A stretch of DNA of 26,164 nt from an uncultured Prevotella sp. (GCA_934183135.1 CAKPRX010000023.1:1-26164); one strand, 5' to 3'. Positions 1-9,174 are shown, counted from the stretch's first letter. Translations and numbers: made by a program. The notes: generated by a model from the sequence alone, not told the origin.

Positions 1-1179
1 AAGAATGGCCTGGAGGTCATCATCTTCGAAGACCGTCAGGCGGGCGGTACCTGTCTGAACGTGGGGTGCATCCCCACCAAGTGCCTGGTTCACGACTCGC
101 TCAAAGGTACCAGTTTCGAGGCGGCCATGCAGCGTAAGGACGAGGTGAGCGCACAGCTCCGGCAGGGTGTAGAGGTTCTGATGAGTCAGCCACACATCAC
201 CATGGTCAAGGCACATGCCCGCTTAGCCGGAGGCAAGCAGGTAGAGGCCGACGGCGAAACCTACGAGGCTGAGAACATCATCATCGCCACAGGCAGCAGC
301 GCCAAGTTGCCACCCATCGGCGATATAGACAGACCCGAGGTGATGACTTCGACCGAACTGCTTCAGCTGAAGGCACTTCCACATCGGCTCGCCATCGTGG
401 GGGCAGGTGTCATAGGTATGGAGTTTGCCTCTATCTTCAGCCGGATGGGGGTCGAGGTCGAGGTATATGAGTTCTTGAAAGAGTGTCTGCCTATGATAGA
501 CAAGGACCTGGCCAAGCGCCTGCGCAAGAAGATGGAGAAAGACGGCATCAAGTTCAATATGGGCTACAGCGTACAGTCCATAGCCGACCTAAAGGCTGAC
601 GCCGTGTTAGTGGCCACAGGGCGCAAACCCAACTATGATGAAGAAGAACTGACGCAGGTAGGTATCGAGTTTGACCGTCGCGGCATCATTACCGATGACA
701 ACATGCTTACCACGGCCGATGGCATCTACGCCATAGGCGATGTTAACGGCAAAGCCCTACTGGCACATGCTGCCACTTTCCAGGGCATACGCGCAGTAAA
801 CCATATACTGAACCGCCACGACCACATACGGTTTGATATTATGCCTTCGGCCGTGTTTACACAGCCCGAAGTGGCTTCGGTAGGCATAACAGAGGATGCC
901 TGCAAGACCAACGGCATCGCCTATAAGACCCACAAGGGTTTTTATCGTGCCAACGGCAAGGCCATGGCCGAGAAGGCAACCGACGGACTGGCCAAGATAG
1001 TTACGGGTGATGGCGGACGTATCATAGGCTGCCACATACTGGGTGCCCATGCCGCCGACATGGTTCAGGAGGTGGCCGCGTTGATGAACAAGGACGTAAC
1101 ACTATCTGAGCTGGCCGACATGATACACATACATCCCACACTGAGCGAGATAGTACAGGACATAGCCATCAATGGCTAA
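1..1179 (+). CDS. Dihydrolipoyl dehydrogenase-like pyridine nucleotide-disulfide oxidoreductase (5' truncated)
   Basis: This is the C-terminal part (392 codons) of a FAD/NAD(P)-dependent disulfide oxidoreductase; the frame is open from base 1, so the true start and the first FAD-binding glycine motif lie outside the window. The redox-active pair is at window residues 18 and 23 in GGTCLNVGCIPTKC. A second Rossmann motif, GAGVIGMEF (about 134-142), binds NAD(P)H, and YAIGDVNG with the following LLAHAA is the second FAD contact. The C-terminus carries HPTLSE, which supplies the catalytic His-Glu of dihydrolipoamide dehydrogenases. The family reoxidises dihydrolipoamide in the cytoplasm for 2-oxoacid dehydrogenase or glycine cleavage complexes. 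No partner subunits are in the window, so a mercuric-reductase-like or other relative cannot be excluded. It converges on rplT, with a hairpin between them. Confidence 0.85.
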   Translation, partial: KNGLEVIIFEDRQAGGTCLNVGCIPTKCLVHDSLKGTSFEAAMQRKDEVSAQLRQGVEVLMSQPHITMVKAHARLAGGKQVEADGETYEAENIIIATGSSAKLPPIGDIDRPEVMTSTELLQLKALPHRLAIVGAGVIGMEFASIFSRMGVEVEVYEFLKECLPMIDKDLAKRLRKKMEKDGIKFNMGYSVQSIADLKADAVLVATGRKPNYDEEELTQVGIEFDRRGIITDDNMLTTADGIYAIGDVNGKALLAHAATFQGIRAVNHILNRHDHIRFDIMPSAVFTQPEVASVGITEDACKTNGIAYKTHKGFYRANGKAMAEKATDGLAKIVTGDGGRIIGCHILGAHAADMVQEVAALMNKDVTLSELADMIHIHPTLSEIVQDIAING

Positions 1180-1281
1180 CCCGGAGCCTCTCCGGGAAGC
1201 CTGGCAATCCTCTACCCGCACCCAGAGATAACTATGGCACGCCCCGCCACGGCTCCCACGATTACAGGAACCCTCAATAAC

Positions 1282-1347
1282 AAATTAAGCGCGAAACCTG
1301 TTGGTTCCGCGCTTAATTGTTTATAGTGCGTTGGTAGCCTGGCTACC
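1282..1347. terminator. Bidirectional terminator hairpins between the dehydrogenase and rplT
   Basis: Arms at 1283-1293 and 1308-1318 pair perfectly (11 bp), continue past one mismatch into a second four-pair stem (CC/GG with AA/TT), and close on the loop TGTT. A second small hairpin (1333-1347, 6-bp arms GGTAGC/GCTACC) lies between this and the rplT stop codon. The two genes converge here, so the structure can end transcription from both sides. T-tracts are short, as is common in Bacteroidetes. Confidence 0.7.
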
Positions 1348-1356
1348 TGTGCCGAT

Positions 1357-1701
1357 TTACTTTACCTTGTCTACGATAGCCTTGAAAGCCTCGGGGTTGT
1401 TTACTGCGAGGTCGGCGAGCACCTTACGGTTAATCTCGATACCAGCCTTGTGCAGGGCACCCATCAGCTGGCTATAGCTCATATCCTGCAGACGAGCAGC
1501 AGCATTGATACGCTGAATCCAAAGTGCACGGAAAGTGCGCTTCTTGTTACGACGGTCGCGATAGGCGTATGTAAGACCTTTCTCCCAGGTGTTCTTAGCT
1601 ACGGTCCAAACATTCTTCCGTGCGCCGAAATAACCCTTGGTGAGTTTCAGAATTCTTGTTCTCTTTGCTTTAGAAGCAACGTGATTTACTGATCTTGGCA
1701 T
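1357..1701 (-). CDS. rplT: Large ribosomal subunit protein bL20
   Basis: At 114 residues this is full length for bL20, which binds 23S rRNA and is needed for early assembly of the 50S subunit. It starts [19 protein letters not shown] and has the long basic N-terminal helix ([28 protein letters not shown] split over residues 23-50) and the globular C-terminal part with [10 protein letters not shown], all typical. It is the last gene of infC-rpmI-rplT, 38 nt after rpmI. In other bacteria L20 represses this operon's translation; no such site was identified with confidence here. Confidence 0.98.
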   Translation of the reverse strand: MPRSVNHVASKAKRTRILKLTKGYFGARKNVWTVAKNTWEKGLTYAYRDRRNKKRTFRALWIQRINAAARLQDMSYSQLMGALHKAGIEINRKVLADLAVNNPEAFKAIVDKVK

Positions 1702-1739
1702 AATTTCTTTTCTTTAATAGTTCGACTAAAAAGTTAATG

Positions 1740-1937
1740 TTAACGGAGACAGAGAAGGTCACGAACCTGCTTCAGGTTAGAGTTGTCAACCATGGTCTGG
1801 TGAACAAGATTTCTCTTCTGTTTCTTTGTCTTCTTAGTCAGAATGTGACTGTGGAAAGCGTGATGTCTCTTAATCTTTCCAGTACCGGTGAAAGTAAATC
1901 TCTTCTTTGCGCCGGAGTTTGTCTTTACTTTTGGCAT
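1740..1937 (-). CDS. rpmI: Large ribosomal subunit protein bL35
   Basis: The 65-residue product starts [20 protein letters not shown], the standard bL35 N-terminus, and is highly basic. A longer reading from 2003 would add 22 hydrophobic residues unlike the family, so the start at 1937 is preferred. bL35 is a small 50S component. It lies 74 nt downstream of infC and 38 nt upstream of rplT, the usual order for this operon. Confidence 0.98.
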   Translation of the reverse strand: MPKVKTNSGAKKRFTFTGTGKIKRHHAFHSHILTKKTKKQKRNLVHQTMVDNSNLKQVRDLLCLR

Positions 1938-1975
1938 TTTTGCTGTTATTTTAATTGTTATTATTATGATAGGTG

Positions 1976-1999
1976 GTAACGTATATACCAAGACGTTAC
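1976..1999. repeat. Small inverted repeat in the infC-rpmI gap
   Basis: GTAACG at 1976-1981 and CGTTAC at 1994-1999 form 6-bp arms around a 12-nt loop, between the infC stop and the rpmI start. In the transcript this would be a weak hairpin just before rpmI. It sits where an L20-responsive or processing element could be, but nothing in the sequence proves such a role. Confidence 0.35.
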
Positions 2000-2011
2000 G
2001 CACACTACGTT

Positions 2012-2686
2012 TTAATCTTTCTTCAGTTTCTGCAAGGCCTCGGCACCATTCTTGGCGTTACCGAAAAGTCCGCCGTCGGTCGGGGCGCTCTCTGTAGCCA
2101 CAGCCTCGTTGGCCTTAGCCTCTTCAGCCTCGCGGTCGCGCTTCTGCTGACTCTTCTTGGCCACACCGGCTTTCTTGGGGGCCAAATAGAGGAACATCTT
2201 CTTACCCTCCAGGGCCGGCATAGACTCTACCTTGCCATATTCCTCAAGGTCGTTGGCAAAACGGAGGAGGAGAACCTCACCCTGCTCCTTGAAGAGAATG
2301 GAGCGGCCACGGAAGAAGACATAGGCGCGCACCTTATTGCCTTCAAGCAGGAACTCCTGAGCATGCTTGAGTTTGAACTGGTAGTCGTGCTCATCAGTCT
2401 GAGGTCCAAAACGTATCTCTTTAACTTCGACCTTGACCTGCTTCTGCTTCATTTCCTTCTGGCGCTTCTTCTGCTGATAGAGGAATTTTGAATAGTCGAT
2501 AAGACGGCAGACGGGGGGCTGTGCATTGGGAGAAATTTCCACAAGGTCAACGCCCTGTTGGCGTGCCATATCCATCGCTTTACGGGTAGGCATCACCTCG
2601 GAACCACCTTTGCTTACCACACGAACTTCCCGGACATGAATCTGTTCGTTCACGCGGTACTGATTCTTCATTCTGTCATTTTTCAT
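2012..2686 (-). CDS. infC: Translation initiation factor IF-3 with C-terminal extension
   Basis: IF-3 binds the 30S subunit, blocks premature 50S joining and checks start-codon pairing. The N-terminal domain has [15 protein letters not shown] and [21 protein letters not shown] (about 45-65); a basic linker follows ([21 protein letters not shown] broken around 73-93), and the C-terminal domain runs to about residue 172. The protein is 224 residues, whereas most IF-3 proteins are about 170-200. The extra roughly 50 residues are a charged, Ala/Glu/Lys-rich tail likely to be disordered. Two in-frame ATGs (2686 and 2671) are possible starts; the first is used here. A strong promoter lies just upstream, so infC-rpmI-rplT can be transcribed separately from thrS. 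Confidence 0.97.
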   Translation of the reverse strand: MKNDRMKNQYRVNEQIHVREVRVVSKGGSEVMPTRKAMDMARQQGVDLVEISPNAQPPVCRLIDYSKFLYQQKKRQKEMKQKQVKVEVKEIRFGPQTDEHDYQFKLKHAQEFLLEGNKVRAYVFFRGRSILFKEQGEVLLLRFANDLEEYGKVESMPALEGKKMFLYLAPKKAGVAKKSQQKRDREAEEAKANEAVATESAPTDGGLFGNAKNGAEALQKLKKD

Positions 2687-2711
2687 TCAACTATATTATA
2701 ATTAGCGGCTG

Positions 2712-2742
2712 CAAAGGTACTAAATAATTGGCATCCAACAAA
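2712..2742 (-). promoter_or_regulatory. Bacteroidetes-type promoter for infC-rpmI-rplT
   Basis: Read on the minus strand, TTTG (2742-2739) is followed after exactly 19 nt by TACCTTTG (2719-2712). This matches the known Bacteroidetes housekeeping consensus TTTG / 19-21 nt / TAnnTTTG. Transcription would start near 2705, leaving a leader of about 20 nt before the infC ATG. Confidence 0.85.
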
Positions 2743-2867
2743 GAATAATTCGGATTATTTTTCATGCCCCAATCCATTATTACGTCCATTATTACACCCA
2801 TGAAGCCCAATTTGGTAAACAACGTGGACATTAGCTGAGACATGGGAACCTTATTTTGCCATGAAGT

Positions 2868-2906
2868 AAAAAAGGCAGGGCCATGCTATCAGCACACAGC
2901 CCTACC
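2868..2906 (-). terminator. Terminator after thrS
   Basis: On the minus strand the arms GGTAGGGC (2906-2899) and GCCCTGCC (2881-2874) form an 8-bp stem with one G-T pair and inner pairing around TGC/GCA, followed directly by six T residues (2873-2868). It lies 27 nt after the thrS stop codon and before the infC promoter. Confidence 0.85.
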
Positions 2907-2932
2907 CTCTCTATCTGTAGTCAGAACCGATA

Positions 2933-4897
2933 TTAGTCCTGAGGTTCTATCTCTGTAGCCTTCAGCTGCTCGGCCACCTCATCGTTGATACGCTTGGCAA
3001 AGTCTTCCATAGACATGGTGGCCTGCTCGCCACCACCCTGCTTACGCATGCTGACAAGGCCCTCTTCCATTTCCTTCTCGCCCACGATAACCATGTACGG
3101 GGTACGCTTCAGTTCGTTATCACGAATCTTGCGGCCTATCTTCTCATTACGGTCATCAATAATGGCACGTACATTGTTATTACCCAGGTACTTGGACACC
3201 TTTCGGGCATAGTCATTGTACTTCTCCGAGATGGGCAGGATAGCCACCTGGTCGGGTGTGAGCCACAGGGGGAAGTGGCCAGCCGTATGTTCTATCAGCA
3301 CAGCGGTAAAGCGCTCCAGCGAGCCAAACGGGGCACGGTGAACCATAACCGGGGTCTTCTTGGTGTTGTCCTCGGCGGTGTACTCGAGCTTGAAGCGGGC
3401 CGGCAAGTTATAGTCTACCTGAATGGTACCCAACTGCCAACGGCGTCCGATGGCATCCTTGACCATAAAGTCGAGCTTGGGCCCGTAGAAAGCAGCCTCA
3501 CCATACTCTATCTTGGCATCGAGTCCCTTCTCGGCGCACGCCTCCTTGATAGCGGTCTCACTCTCTTCCCACACTTCATCCGAACCGATGTATTTCTCCT
3601 TGTCCTTAGGATCCCGGAGGCTAATCTGGGCCTCGAAGTTGTCAAACTGGAATATCTTGAACACTGCCTGGATGATATCCATCACGCGGAGGAACTCGCC
3701 CTTTACCTGGTCAGGACGGCAGAAGATGTGAGCATCGTCCTGGGTGAACGAGCGGACACGTGTAAGACCGTGAAGCTCGCCGCTCTTCTCGTAACGGTAC
3801 ACGGTTCCGAACTCAGCTATGCGCAGGGGCAGATCCTTGTACGAGCGGGGCTTGCAGGCGAACACCTCGCAGTGGTGAGGACAGTTCATAGGCTTGAGCA
3901 TATACTCCTCGTTTTCCTCTGGAGTGTGAATGGGCTGGAAGCTGTCCTTGCCGTAGTGAGCATAGTGACCCGAGGTGACATAGAGGCTCTTGGAACCGAT
4001 GTGGGGAGTGATGACCTCCTGGTAACCGAAACGCTTCTGTATCTTGCGGAGCATATCCTGCAGGCGAAGTCGCAGCTCGGTACCCTTGGGGAGCCACATG
4101 GGCAGACCCTTGCCGACACGGTCAGAGAAGAAGAAGAGCTCCATCTCCTTGCCGATCTTGCGGTGGTCGCGCTTCTTAGCCTCTTCGAGCATAACAAGAT
4201 ACTCGTCGAGCATTTTCTTCTTGGGGAAACTGATGCCATAGATACGGGTCATCTGTTCGCGCTTGGCGTCGCCACGCCAGAAAGCACCGGCGACGCTGGT
4301 AATCTTGATAGCCTTAATCTCGCCCGTAGAGAGGAGGTGAGGGCCACGGCAGAGGTCTGTAAAATTGCCCTGGGTGTATGTAGAAATGGTGCCGTCCTCA
4401 AGGTCTTGCTCGATATGTTCGCACTTGTAGTTCTGGCCAGCAGCCTTAAACTCCTTGAGTGCCTCAGCCTTGGGTACCTCACGGCGAACCACAGGCTCAT
4501 TCTTCTTGGCCAGCTCGCGCATCTTCGCTTCTATCTTAGGGAAGTCGTTCTCGGAGATGACCTGGCCCTCGGCAGGCATTACATCATAGAAGAAACCATT
4601 CTCGACAGCAGGGCCGAAACCGAACTGGATACCAGGATAGAGCTCCTGGAGTGCCTCGGCCAGCAGGTGGGCCGACGTGTGCCAGAAAGTGTGCTTGCCT
4701 TCCTCGTCCTCGAACTTATAGAGTGCGATAGAGGCGTCGGCGTTGATGGGGCGGTTCAACTCTACTGTTTCGCCATTGACACCGCAAGATACAACGTTGC
4801 GAGCGAGAGCCGGCGAAATGCTCTCGGCGATTTGTAACCCCGTTACTCCGTTCTCGTATTCACGCACGGAGCCATCAGGAAAAGTGATTTTAACCAT
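2933..4897 (-). CDS. thrS: Threonine--tRNA ligase
   Basis: Charges tRNA(Thr) with threonine in the cytoplasm. The 654-residue product has the full ThrRS layout: TGS domain (1-61), editing domain with HTSAH (73-77) and CRGPH (183-187) that removes mischarged serine, then the class II catalytic core with NCPHH (zinc Cys at about 339), [36 protein letters not shown] and [11 protein letters not shown], and a C-terminal anticodon-binding domain. The start at 4897 ([10 protein letters not shown]) is chosen because an in-frame extension to 4951 adds 18 residues outside the family and crosses the promoter's -7 element. It lies upstream of infC, an order common in bacteria, but has its own promoter and terminator here. 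Confidence 0.98.
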   Translation of the reverse strand: MVKITFPDGSVREYENGVTGLQIAESISPALARNVVSCGVNGETVELNRPINADASIALYKFEDEEGKHTFWHTSAHLLAEALQELYPGIQFGFGPAVENGFFYDVMPAEGQVISENDFPKIEAKMRELAKKNEPVVRREVPKAEALKEFKAAGQNYKCEHIEQDLEDGTISTYTQGNFTDLCRGPHLLSTGEIKAIKITSVAGAFWRGDAKREQMTRIYGISFPKKKMLDEYLVMLEEAKKRDHRKIGKEMELFFFSDRVGKGLPMWLPKGTELRLRLQDMLRKIQKRFGYQEVITPHIGSKSLYVTSGHYAHYGKDSFQPIHTPEENEEYMLKPMNCPHHCEVFACKPRSYKDLPLRIAEFGTVYRYEKSGELHGLTRVRSFTQDDAHIFCRPDQVKGEFLRVMDIIQAVFKIFQFDNFEAQISLRDPKDKEKYIGSDEVWEESETAIKEACAEKGLDAKIEYGEAAFYGPKLDFMVKDAIGRRWQLGTIQVDYNLPARFKLEYTAEDNTKKTPVMVHRAPFGSLERFTAVLIEHTAGHFPLWLTPDQVAILPISEKYNDYARKVSKYLGNNNVRAIIDDRNEKIGRKIRDNELKRTPYMVIVGEKEMEEGLVSMRKQGGGEQATMSMEDFAKRINDEVAEQLKATEIEPQD

Positions 4898-4926
4898 AAT
4901 ACAAATTAGTTTTATTTTAATCACTG

Positions 4927-4934
4927 CAAAAGTA
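4927..4934 (-). promoter_or_regulatory. Promoter -7 element for thrS
   Basis: TACTTTTG on the minus strand matches TAnnTTTG, about 30 nt before the thrS ATG, with a start expected near 4920. A clear TTTG at the -33 position is missing; TTTTG lies about 24 nt upstream, slightly too far. The element follows the terminator of the preceding gene, supporting an independent thrS transcript. Confidence 0.6.
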
Positions 4935-4961
4935 ACACTTTGTTTTGACAATAAATAACAA

Positions 4962-4989
4962 AAGGACAGTAATTTTCATTACTGCCCTT
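4962..4989 (-). terminator. Terminator after the TPR protein gene
   Basis: Twelve-base arms at 4989-4978 and 4973-4962 (minus-strand AAGGGCAGTAAT / ATTACTGTCCTT, one G-T pair) enclose a GAAA tetraloop. The stem is followed by TTTTG on the minus strand. It ends the SPOR-ruvX-def-TPR transcript just before the thrS promoter. Confidence 0.8.
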
Positions 4990-5044
4990 ATTTCATTGCC
5001 CGTAACCACACCGACGGGAATGGGTGCGCAGGTCTTTAGCGTTT

Positions 5045-7129
5045 CTATTTGCTGGCAGACACCTGCTTGATGACGCTATAGGCATTGTAGATGCCCAACT
5101 CGCCAGCGCGGCTCAGGTCGCTGATGCCGGCCGAGCGGTTGCCGTTCTTCACATAGGCCACCCCACGGTTAAAGTAGGCTTCAGCCAGATAGACATCCAG
5201 GCTGATAGCCCGCGTATAGTCGTCTATGGCATTGGTGTATTCGCCCTGCGAGGCATAGAGATTGGCCCGGTCATAATATAGGTAGGCGTTCTGCGGGGCC
5301 AAGGCTATGGCGTGGTCCAGGTCGACCCTCACGCGGAGCATGCGGGCGGCAGCGTCGGCCACCTGAACGCCATGCGTACGGTCAAACTCGTTGATGAGAT
5401 GCTGGCACACGGCCCGCTGCCAATAGGCCATAACCGACGTGGTGTCCGACTGAAGCACCACCGTCAGGTCGCTGATGGCTGCATCAAAGTCCTGTACCAC
5501 CGAGTAGACCACTGCCCTGCGCATCAGCGGGCGCTGCACCCCGGCCACACGGGGTGCTTTCTCTATGATGGCCGTAAGCGAGTCGGCCAGGTGGAAGAAG
5601 GCTTGCGACTGGCCCTCGGTTAGCTGGGGCGGATTGCAGGTTACATATATCTTATGCCCGGCAGCCTCGCGTGCAGCCGCTGTATTAAACGCCTCGACAT
5701 CGCGGTCAAACGCCTGGTATGAGTTCACTCCGTTATTGTACTTGAAGAACGACAGGGCGTACATCGGCATAAACTCCACATCCACCGTCCGGTTCTGCAC
5801 CTTGCCACGGAAAGCGCTCTTGTACTCCTGTCCCGTAGTATTCTCGTCGGGCACCACCAGACTGGTGTACTTCTCAGGGTCTATCTCGCTGCGCTTACGC
5901 ATTTCGCGGCGCTTGTTCTTGCTCCAGCGCGGCTGGATGCCCAGGTGCTTGTTCATCTGTGCCTTGAAGATGCGGAACTCATCCATCTCGGCCTTGGCGG
6001 TCATTCCGAGCCTACGGTAGGCCTTTGCCCGGTACGACAGACCGGTCCAGAAATTAGGGAACTGGGCTATCACCGTGCTGTAATCGCGGATGGCAGCACG
6101 CAGATTGCCCGTCCGGTCGTGCAGCAGGGCACGGTTAAAGATGGCCAGGTAGTCATGGGGCTCCATGTGGATAACGTAGTCAAAGTCGGAGATGGCACGG
6201 TTATCGTCGCCCAACTGCATACGCAGCTGACCACGGTTATAGTGAGCGATAAAGTTGTTAGGGTCCAGGTCGAGCGCCATGTCATAGTCGGCCATGGCTC
6301 CCCGCAGATTGTTATAGTTATAACGGGCCAAGGCGCGGTTCACATAGTTGCCCGCCACCTTGGGCTTCAGGTGGATGGCCTTGCTCAGGAACTTGTCGGC
6401 ATCCCGCCATTCGTGCCGTGCCAGACTGATGTACGAGCGTGTAGACCACGAGTCACCGTCGTAGGGGTCTATCGCCAGACTCCGGTCAAGCCATTTAGCC
6501 GCCTCGGCAGTATCCTTCTCCTTGAGATAGACCTCGGCGTTAAGCGAGTAGGCGTTGGCAAAACCGGACCACTTGCTGACAATAGTGTCCAGGTCCAGGT
6601 GGGCCTGCCTGTAGTCCTTGTTGTTCATACGGCAGAGCACCCGGTTAAACCAGTAGTTACGCTGGTCGGGATTAAGACGTATGGCCTGGGTGTAGTCGGC
6701 TATAGCCTCGCTGTACTTGTTCTGCCTGACCTGCGAGATGGCCCTTAGGTCGTACAGTCCGTCGATATACGGATTGAGCCTGATGGCCTGCGACACATCG
6801 TGTACGGCTCCGCTGAAGTCCTCCAGGCAGAATTTGGCTATCCCCCTGTACTGCCACGGGCGGTACAGGTATGGCTTGAGAACTATTACCTGGTTAAAAT
6901 ATTGGATGGAGAGTACATAGTCCTCGTAGTGCAGGGCTATCTCGCCACTCAGCATCAGCCTGTCGGTGTTATACTGAGCCCGCAGAGGTGAGCCGACAGC
7001 CAACAGCAGCAACCATATCACCGCCAGTCGCTTACCGCAAAGCACGCCACAGGCCCAGGCCCTCTGCCCCGCGCGCAGCATGCTTTCTGCCGCTCCCGTC
7101 ATTGTCCGTAACATCATGGCCATTGTCAT
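5045..7129 (-). CDS. Exported tetratricopeptide-repeat protein
   Basis: A 694-residue protein with an N-terminal signal peptide: hydrophobic LAVIWLLLLAVGSPLRA at about 35-51, likely cleaved before QYNTD. TPR helices follow in two arrays, about 55-370 and about 530-690, with repeats such as YSEAIADYTQAIRLNPDQ, LRGAMADYDMALDLDPNN and YTNAIDDYTRAISLD. The middle, about 380-530, is rich in charged residues and carries no TPR pattern. TPR arrays are protein-binding scaffolds; the partner cannot be read from sequence. It probably sits in the periplasm or on the outer membrane's inner face. The first ATG (7129) gives a long n-region; ATGs at 7123 and 7081 are plausible alternatives. It follows def by 70 nt and ends at a clear terminator. 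Confidence 0.85.
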   Translation of the reverse strand: MTMAMMLRTMTGAAESMLRAGQRAWACGVLCGKRLAVIWLLLLAVGSPLRAQYNTDRLMLSGEIALHYEDYVLSIQYFNQVIVLKPYLYRPWQYRGIAKFCLEDFSGAVHDVSQAIRLNPYIDGLYDLRAISQVRQNKYSEAIADYTQAIRLNPDQRNYWFNRVLCRMNNKDYRQAHLDLDTIVSKWSGFANAYSLNAEVYLKEKDTAEAAKWLDRSLAIDPYDGDSWSTRSYISLARHEWRDADKFLSKAIHLKPKVAGNYVNRALARYNYNNLRGAMADYDMALDLDPNNFIAHYNRGQLRMQLGDDNRAISDFDYVIHMEPHDYLAIFNRALLHDRTGNLRAAIRDYSTVIAQFPNFWTGLSYRAKAYRRLGMTAKAEMDEFRIFKAQMNKHLGIQPRWSKNKRREMRKRSEIDPEKYTSLVVPDENTTGQEYKSAFRGKVQNRTVDVEFMPMYALSFFKYNNGVNSYQAFDRDVEAFNTAAAREAAGHKIYVTCNPPQLTEGQSQAFFHLADSLTAIIEKAPRVAGVQRPLMRRAVVYSVVQDFDAAISDLTVVLQSDTTSVMAYWQRAVCQHLINEFDRTHGVQVADAAARMLRVRVDLDHAIALAPQNAYLYYDRANLYASQGEYTNAIDDYTRAISLDVYLAEAYFNRGVAYVKNGNRSAGISDLSRAGELGIYNAYSVIKQVSASK

Positions 7130-7162
7130 TATCCTTCATACATTGGTGTCCCTATCTATACC

Positions 7163-7191
7163 GGCCTCTATCCGGAACAGTTATAGAGGCC
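7163..7191. repeat. Inverted repeat between def and the TPR gene
   Basis: GGCCTCTAT (7163-7171) and ATAGAGGCC (7183-7191) are perfect 9-bp arms with an 11-nt loop, just after the def stop. There is no T-tract on either strand, so a processing or stability hairpin, or a weak terminator, is more likely than a strong intrinsic terminator. Confidence 0.5.
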
Positions 7192-7199
7192 GCGCCCAC

Positions 7200-7763
7200 T
7201 CAGCGCCGTACCGGCTTGGTACGGTAGGCACACCGATACTTGCCCTGGGTAAGCGCCTTGAGCTTGCTTCGTATCAGCTGCTTGCGCAGTGGCGACAGAC
7301 GGTCTACGAACATCGTCCCCTCCAGGTGGTCGAACTCATGCTGCATCACCCGGGCCAGGTAACCGTCCACCCACTCGTCATGGGGACACATGTCCTCATC
7401 AAGATAAGTTACATGGATACGCGTAGGGCGAACCACAGACTCGTGGATGCCGGGAATACTGAGGCACCCCTCTTCCATACCCTCCTTCTTAGAGTCGTCG
7501 TCGTACTCCACTATATGCGGGTTGATAAAGGCATGGCGGTAGTTGGCGTACTCCGGCAAGTCCTCTTTGAGCACGTCCAGGTCTATCACTACCAGCCTAA
7601 TGGCCAAGCCCACCTGGGGTGCCGCCAGCCCTATTCCCTCTGACGCATCGAGGGTCTCGTACATATTCTGGACAAGTTCCTTCAGGTTGGGGTACTCAGG
7701 GGTAATGTCCTCGGCCACCTTGCGAAGCACAGGCTGCCCATATATATAAATAGGTAATATCAT
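7200..7763 (-). CDS. def: Peptide deformylase
   Basis: Removes the formyl group from the N-terminal methionine of new proteins; a cytoplasmic metalloenzyme. All three motifs are present: GIGLAAPQ (43-50), EGCLSIPG (metal ligand Cys100) and QHEFDHLEG (metal ligands His142 and His146, catalytic Glu143). The 187-residue length is normal for the family. It starts MILPIYIYGQPVLR, 29 nt after the ruvX stop, and is probably cotranscribed with it. Confidence 0.97.
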   Translation of the reverse strand: MILPIYIYGQPVLRKVAEDITPEYPNLKELVQNMYETLDASEGIGLAAPQVGLAIRLVVIDLDVLKEDLPEYANYRHAFINPHIVEYDDDSKKEGMEEGCLSIPGIHESVVRPTRIHVTYLDEDMCPHDEWVDGYLARVMQHEFDHLEGTMFVDRLSPLRKQLIRSKLKALTQGKYRCAYRTKPVRR

Positions 7764-7792
7764 AAAAACAAAAAATTATAACTGTACGGGAC

Positions 7793-8206
7793 CTACTTAC
7801 GCGCGTTCATCCAGTCCCGCAGGATGATGGTGGCGCTAATCTCGTCAACGAGCCCCTTGTTCTCCCTCCGGGCTTTCTTGCGAATGCCACTGTCCAGTAT
7901 CGCCTGGTGCGCCAGCACCGAGGTGAACCTCTCGTCATAAAATTCGACAGGTATCTCGGGGCGCCTCTTCCTCCACTGAGCCACAAAGTGCTCCACCCGT
8001 GCCAGGTTCTCGCTCGGGGCGCCATTAGTCTGCATGGGCCTGCCCACCACGATACGCTCTACGGGTTCGCGGGCGATGTATGTTTCCAGGAAGTCGAACA
8101 ACTGAGATGTAGAAACAGTGGCCAGCCCGTTGGCGATTATCTGCAACGGGTCGGTCACTGCTATTCCTGTGCGTTTCTTACCATAATCGACAGAAAGAAC
8201 ACGCAT
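7793..8206 (-). CDS. ruvX: RuvX/YqgF family nuclease (Holliday-junction-resolvase-like, pre-16S rRNA maturation)
   Basis: A 137-residue RNase H-fold protein, the usual length for YqgF. It opens with the conserved acidic strand LSVDYGKKRTGIAVTDP (Asp7) and has VVGRPMQTNG, YDERFTS (the glutamate site) and the C-terminal DEISATIILRDWM. In E. coli the family is required for 16S rRNA 5'-end maturation; other members cleave Holliday junctions in vitro. It begins 8 nt after the SPOR gene and precedes def, an arrangement that suggests one transcript. Confidence 0.95.
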   Translation of the reverse strand: MRVLSVDYGKKRTGIAVTDPLQIIANGLATVSTSQLFDFLETYIAREPVERIVVGRPMQTNGAPSENLARVEHFVAQWRKRRPEIPVEFYDERFTSVLAHQAILDSGIRKKARRENKGLVDEISATIILRDWMNARK

Positions 8207-8214
8207 CCTATATC

Positions 8215-8706
8215 TTACTTTTTGAAGAGAAGCCAGGCATCGTGGTAGTTACCTGCACGGAACTGGTTGCGGCTCTGTACGGCAGCAGCCTTGTCGGCAA
8301 AAGTGGTAGCCACGACACGGTACATGCCACGGGCAGGGTTGAGGACTATCTGAGCCTGATAACCGGCAGCCTTGAGCGTGTTCTGCAAGCCCTCGGCGTT
8401 AGCCTTCAGAGAGAAAGAGCCAACGACCACGCTGTAGTTCTGCAGGCCGGCACCGCTCACGAGCGTCACATCCTCAGTACGCACATTGGCGTTGTCCACA
8501 TTGTCTACCACGGTAGTCTCCGTAGCGGGTTTCTCCACGATGGGGGCCACCACCGGAGCCTGGGTCTCGGGCTGGGTAGCCACCTGCTGCTCCTGGGCCC
8601 TTGCCTTGTCGTATGCCTTCTTGAATGCGCTATCCTTACTTGAGCCACAGCTTGCCATAACCAGCGCTGCGCAGAGTGTCGCGCACATTACTAAACTTTT
8701 TTTCAT
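8215..8706 (-). CDS. SPOR-domain lipoprotein
   Basis: The 163-residue product starts MKKSLVMCATLCAALVMASC, a lipoprotein signal with the acylated cysteine at residue 20. A low-complexity linker rich in Gln, Pro and Val follows (about 45-85), then a C-terminal SPOR domain from about residue 90 (NYSVVVGSFSLKANAEGL to the end). SPOR domains bind denuded peptidoglycan at division sites, so an envelope or septal role is likely. The start at 8706 is chosen over an in-frame extension to 8778 because it begins the signal peptide. It is the first gene of the string with ruvX, def and the TPR gene. Confidence 0.92.
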   Translation of the reverse strand: MKKSLVMCATLCAALVMASCGSSKDSAFKKAYDKARAQEQQVATQPETQAPVVAPIVEKPATETTVVDNVDNANVRTEDVTLVSGAGLQNYSVVVGSFSLKANAEGLQNTLKAAGYQAQIVLNPARGMYRVVATTFADKAAAVQSRNQFRAGNYHDAWLLFKK

Positions 8707-8876
8707 AATTGCGTAAGCTATTTTGAGATTAATTACTGTCTTTGAATTTGTTGCGAAATTACAAAATATATTGCACAAAAAGTGTGTTTGTCCGAATAAA
8801 ATTTGTTAAAAGCATCAAAAGCAACGCTTTTAACAAAAAATGTCTACTTTTTTATGGCCATTATATTTTCTTTTCT

Positions 8877-8884
8877 TACATTTG
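8877..8884 (+). promoter_or_regulatory. Promoter -7 element for the YtxH gene
   Basis: TACATTTG matches TAnnTTTG and is followed by C, as is usual. Transcription would start near 8891, giving a leader of about 54 nt to the ATG at 8945. The upstream region is T-rich (8848-8854), but the spacing to a -33 TTTG is imperfect. Confidence 0.6.
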
Positions 8885-8944
8885 CCATCGGTATTGGTGC
8901 TGCCAACACCACAGACATTATTAATTCTTTAAAAAACAAGACGT

Positions 8945-9163
8945 ATGAAAACATTAGGTTACATTGGAGCATTCCTGGGAGGCGCTCTCGCCGGAGCCGC
9001 CTTAGGCTTGATTTTGGCTCCTGAGAAAGGCGAGGATACCCGCAAGAAGATTTCGGGCGCCGTTGACGACTTCTGCAAGAAGCACGACATCAACCTGAGC
9101 CGTAAGCAGGTCGAGGACCTGGTTGACGACATCAAGGACGCTGCTGGCGACGCTATAGACTAA
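8945..9163 (+). CDS. YtxH-domain small membrane protein
   Basis: A 72-residue protein with one glycine/alanine-rich transmembrane helix (about 5-25, YIGAFLGGALAGAALGLILA) followed by APEKGEDTRKK, the hallmark of YtxH proteins. A charged amphipathic tail follows, with DDFCKKHDI and a lysine/aspartate-rich end. YtxH proteins are linked to stress responses in Firmicutes, but their biochemical role is unknown. It is the first of three short genes (gaps of 11 and 3 nt with the starts used here) that form a compact envelope cassette. Confidence 0.85.
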   Translation: MKTLGYIGAFLGGALAGAALGLILAPEKGEDTRKKISGAVDDFCKKHDINLSRKQVEDLVDDIKDAAGDAID

Positions 9164-9174
9164 CACGGGTGCGC

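Noticed and set aside
3275..4837. 520-codon open frame on the plus strand
   Set aside because: Antisense shadow of thrS, which has every ThrRS motif.
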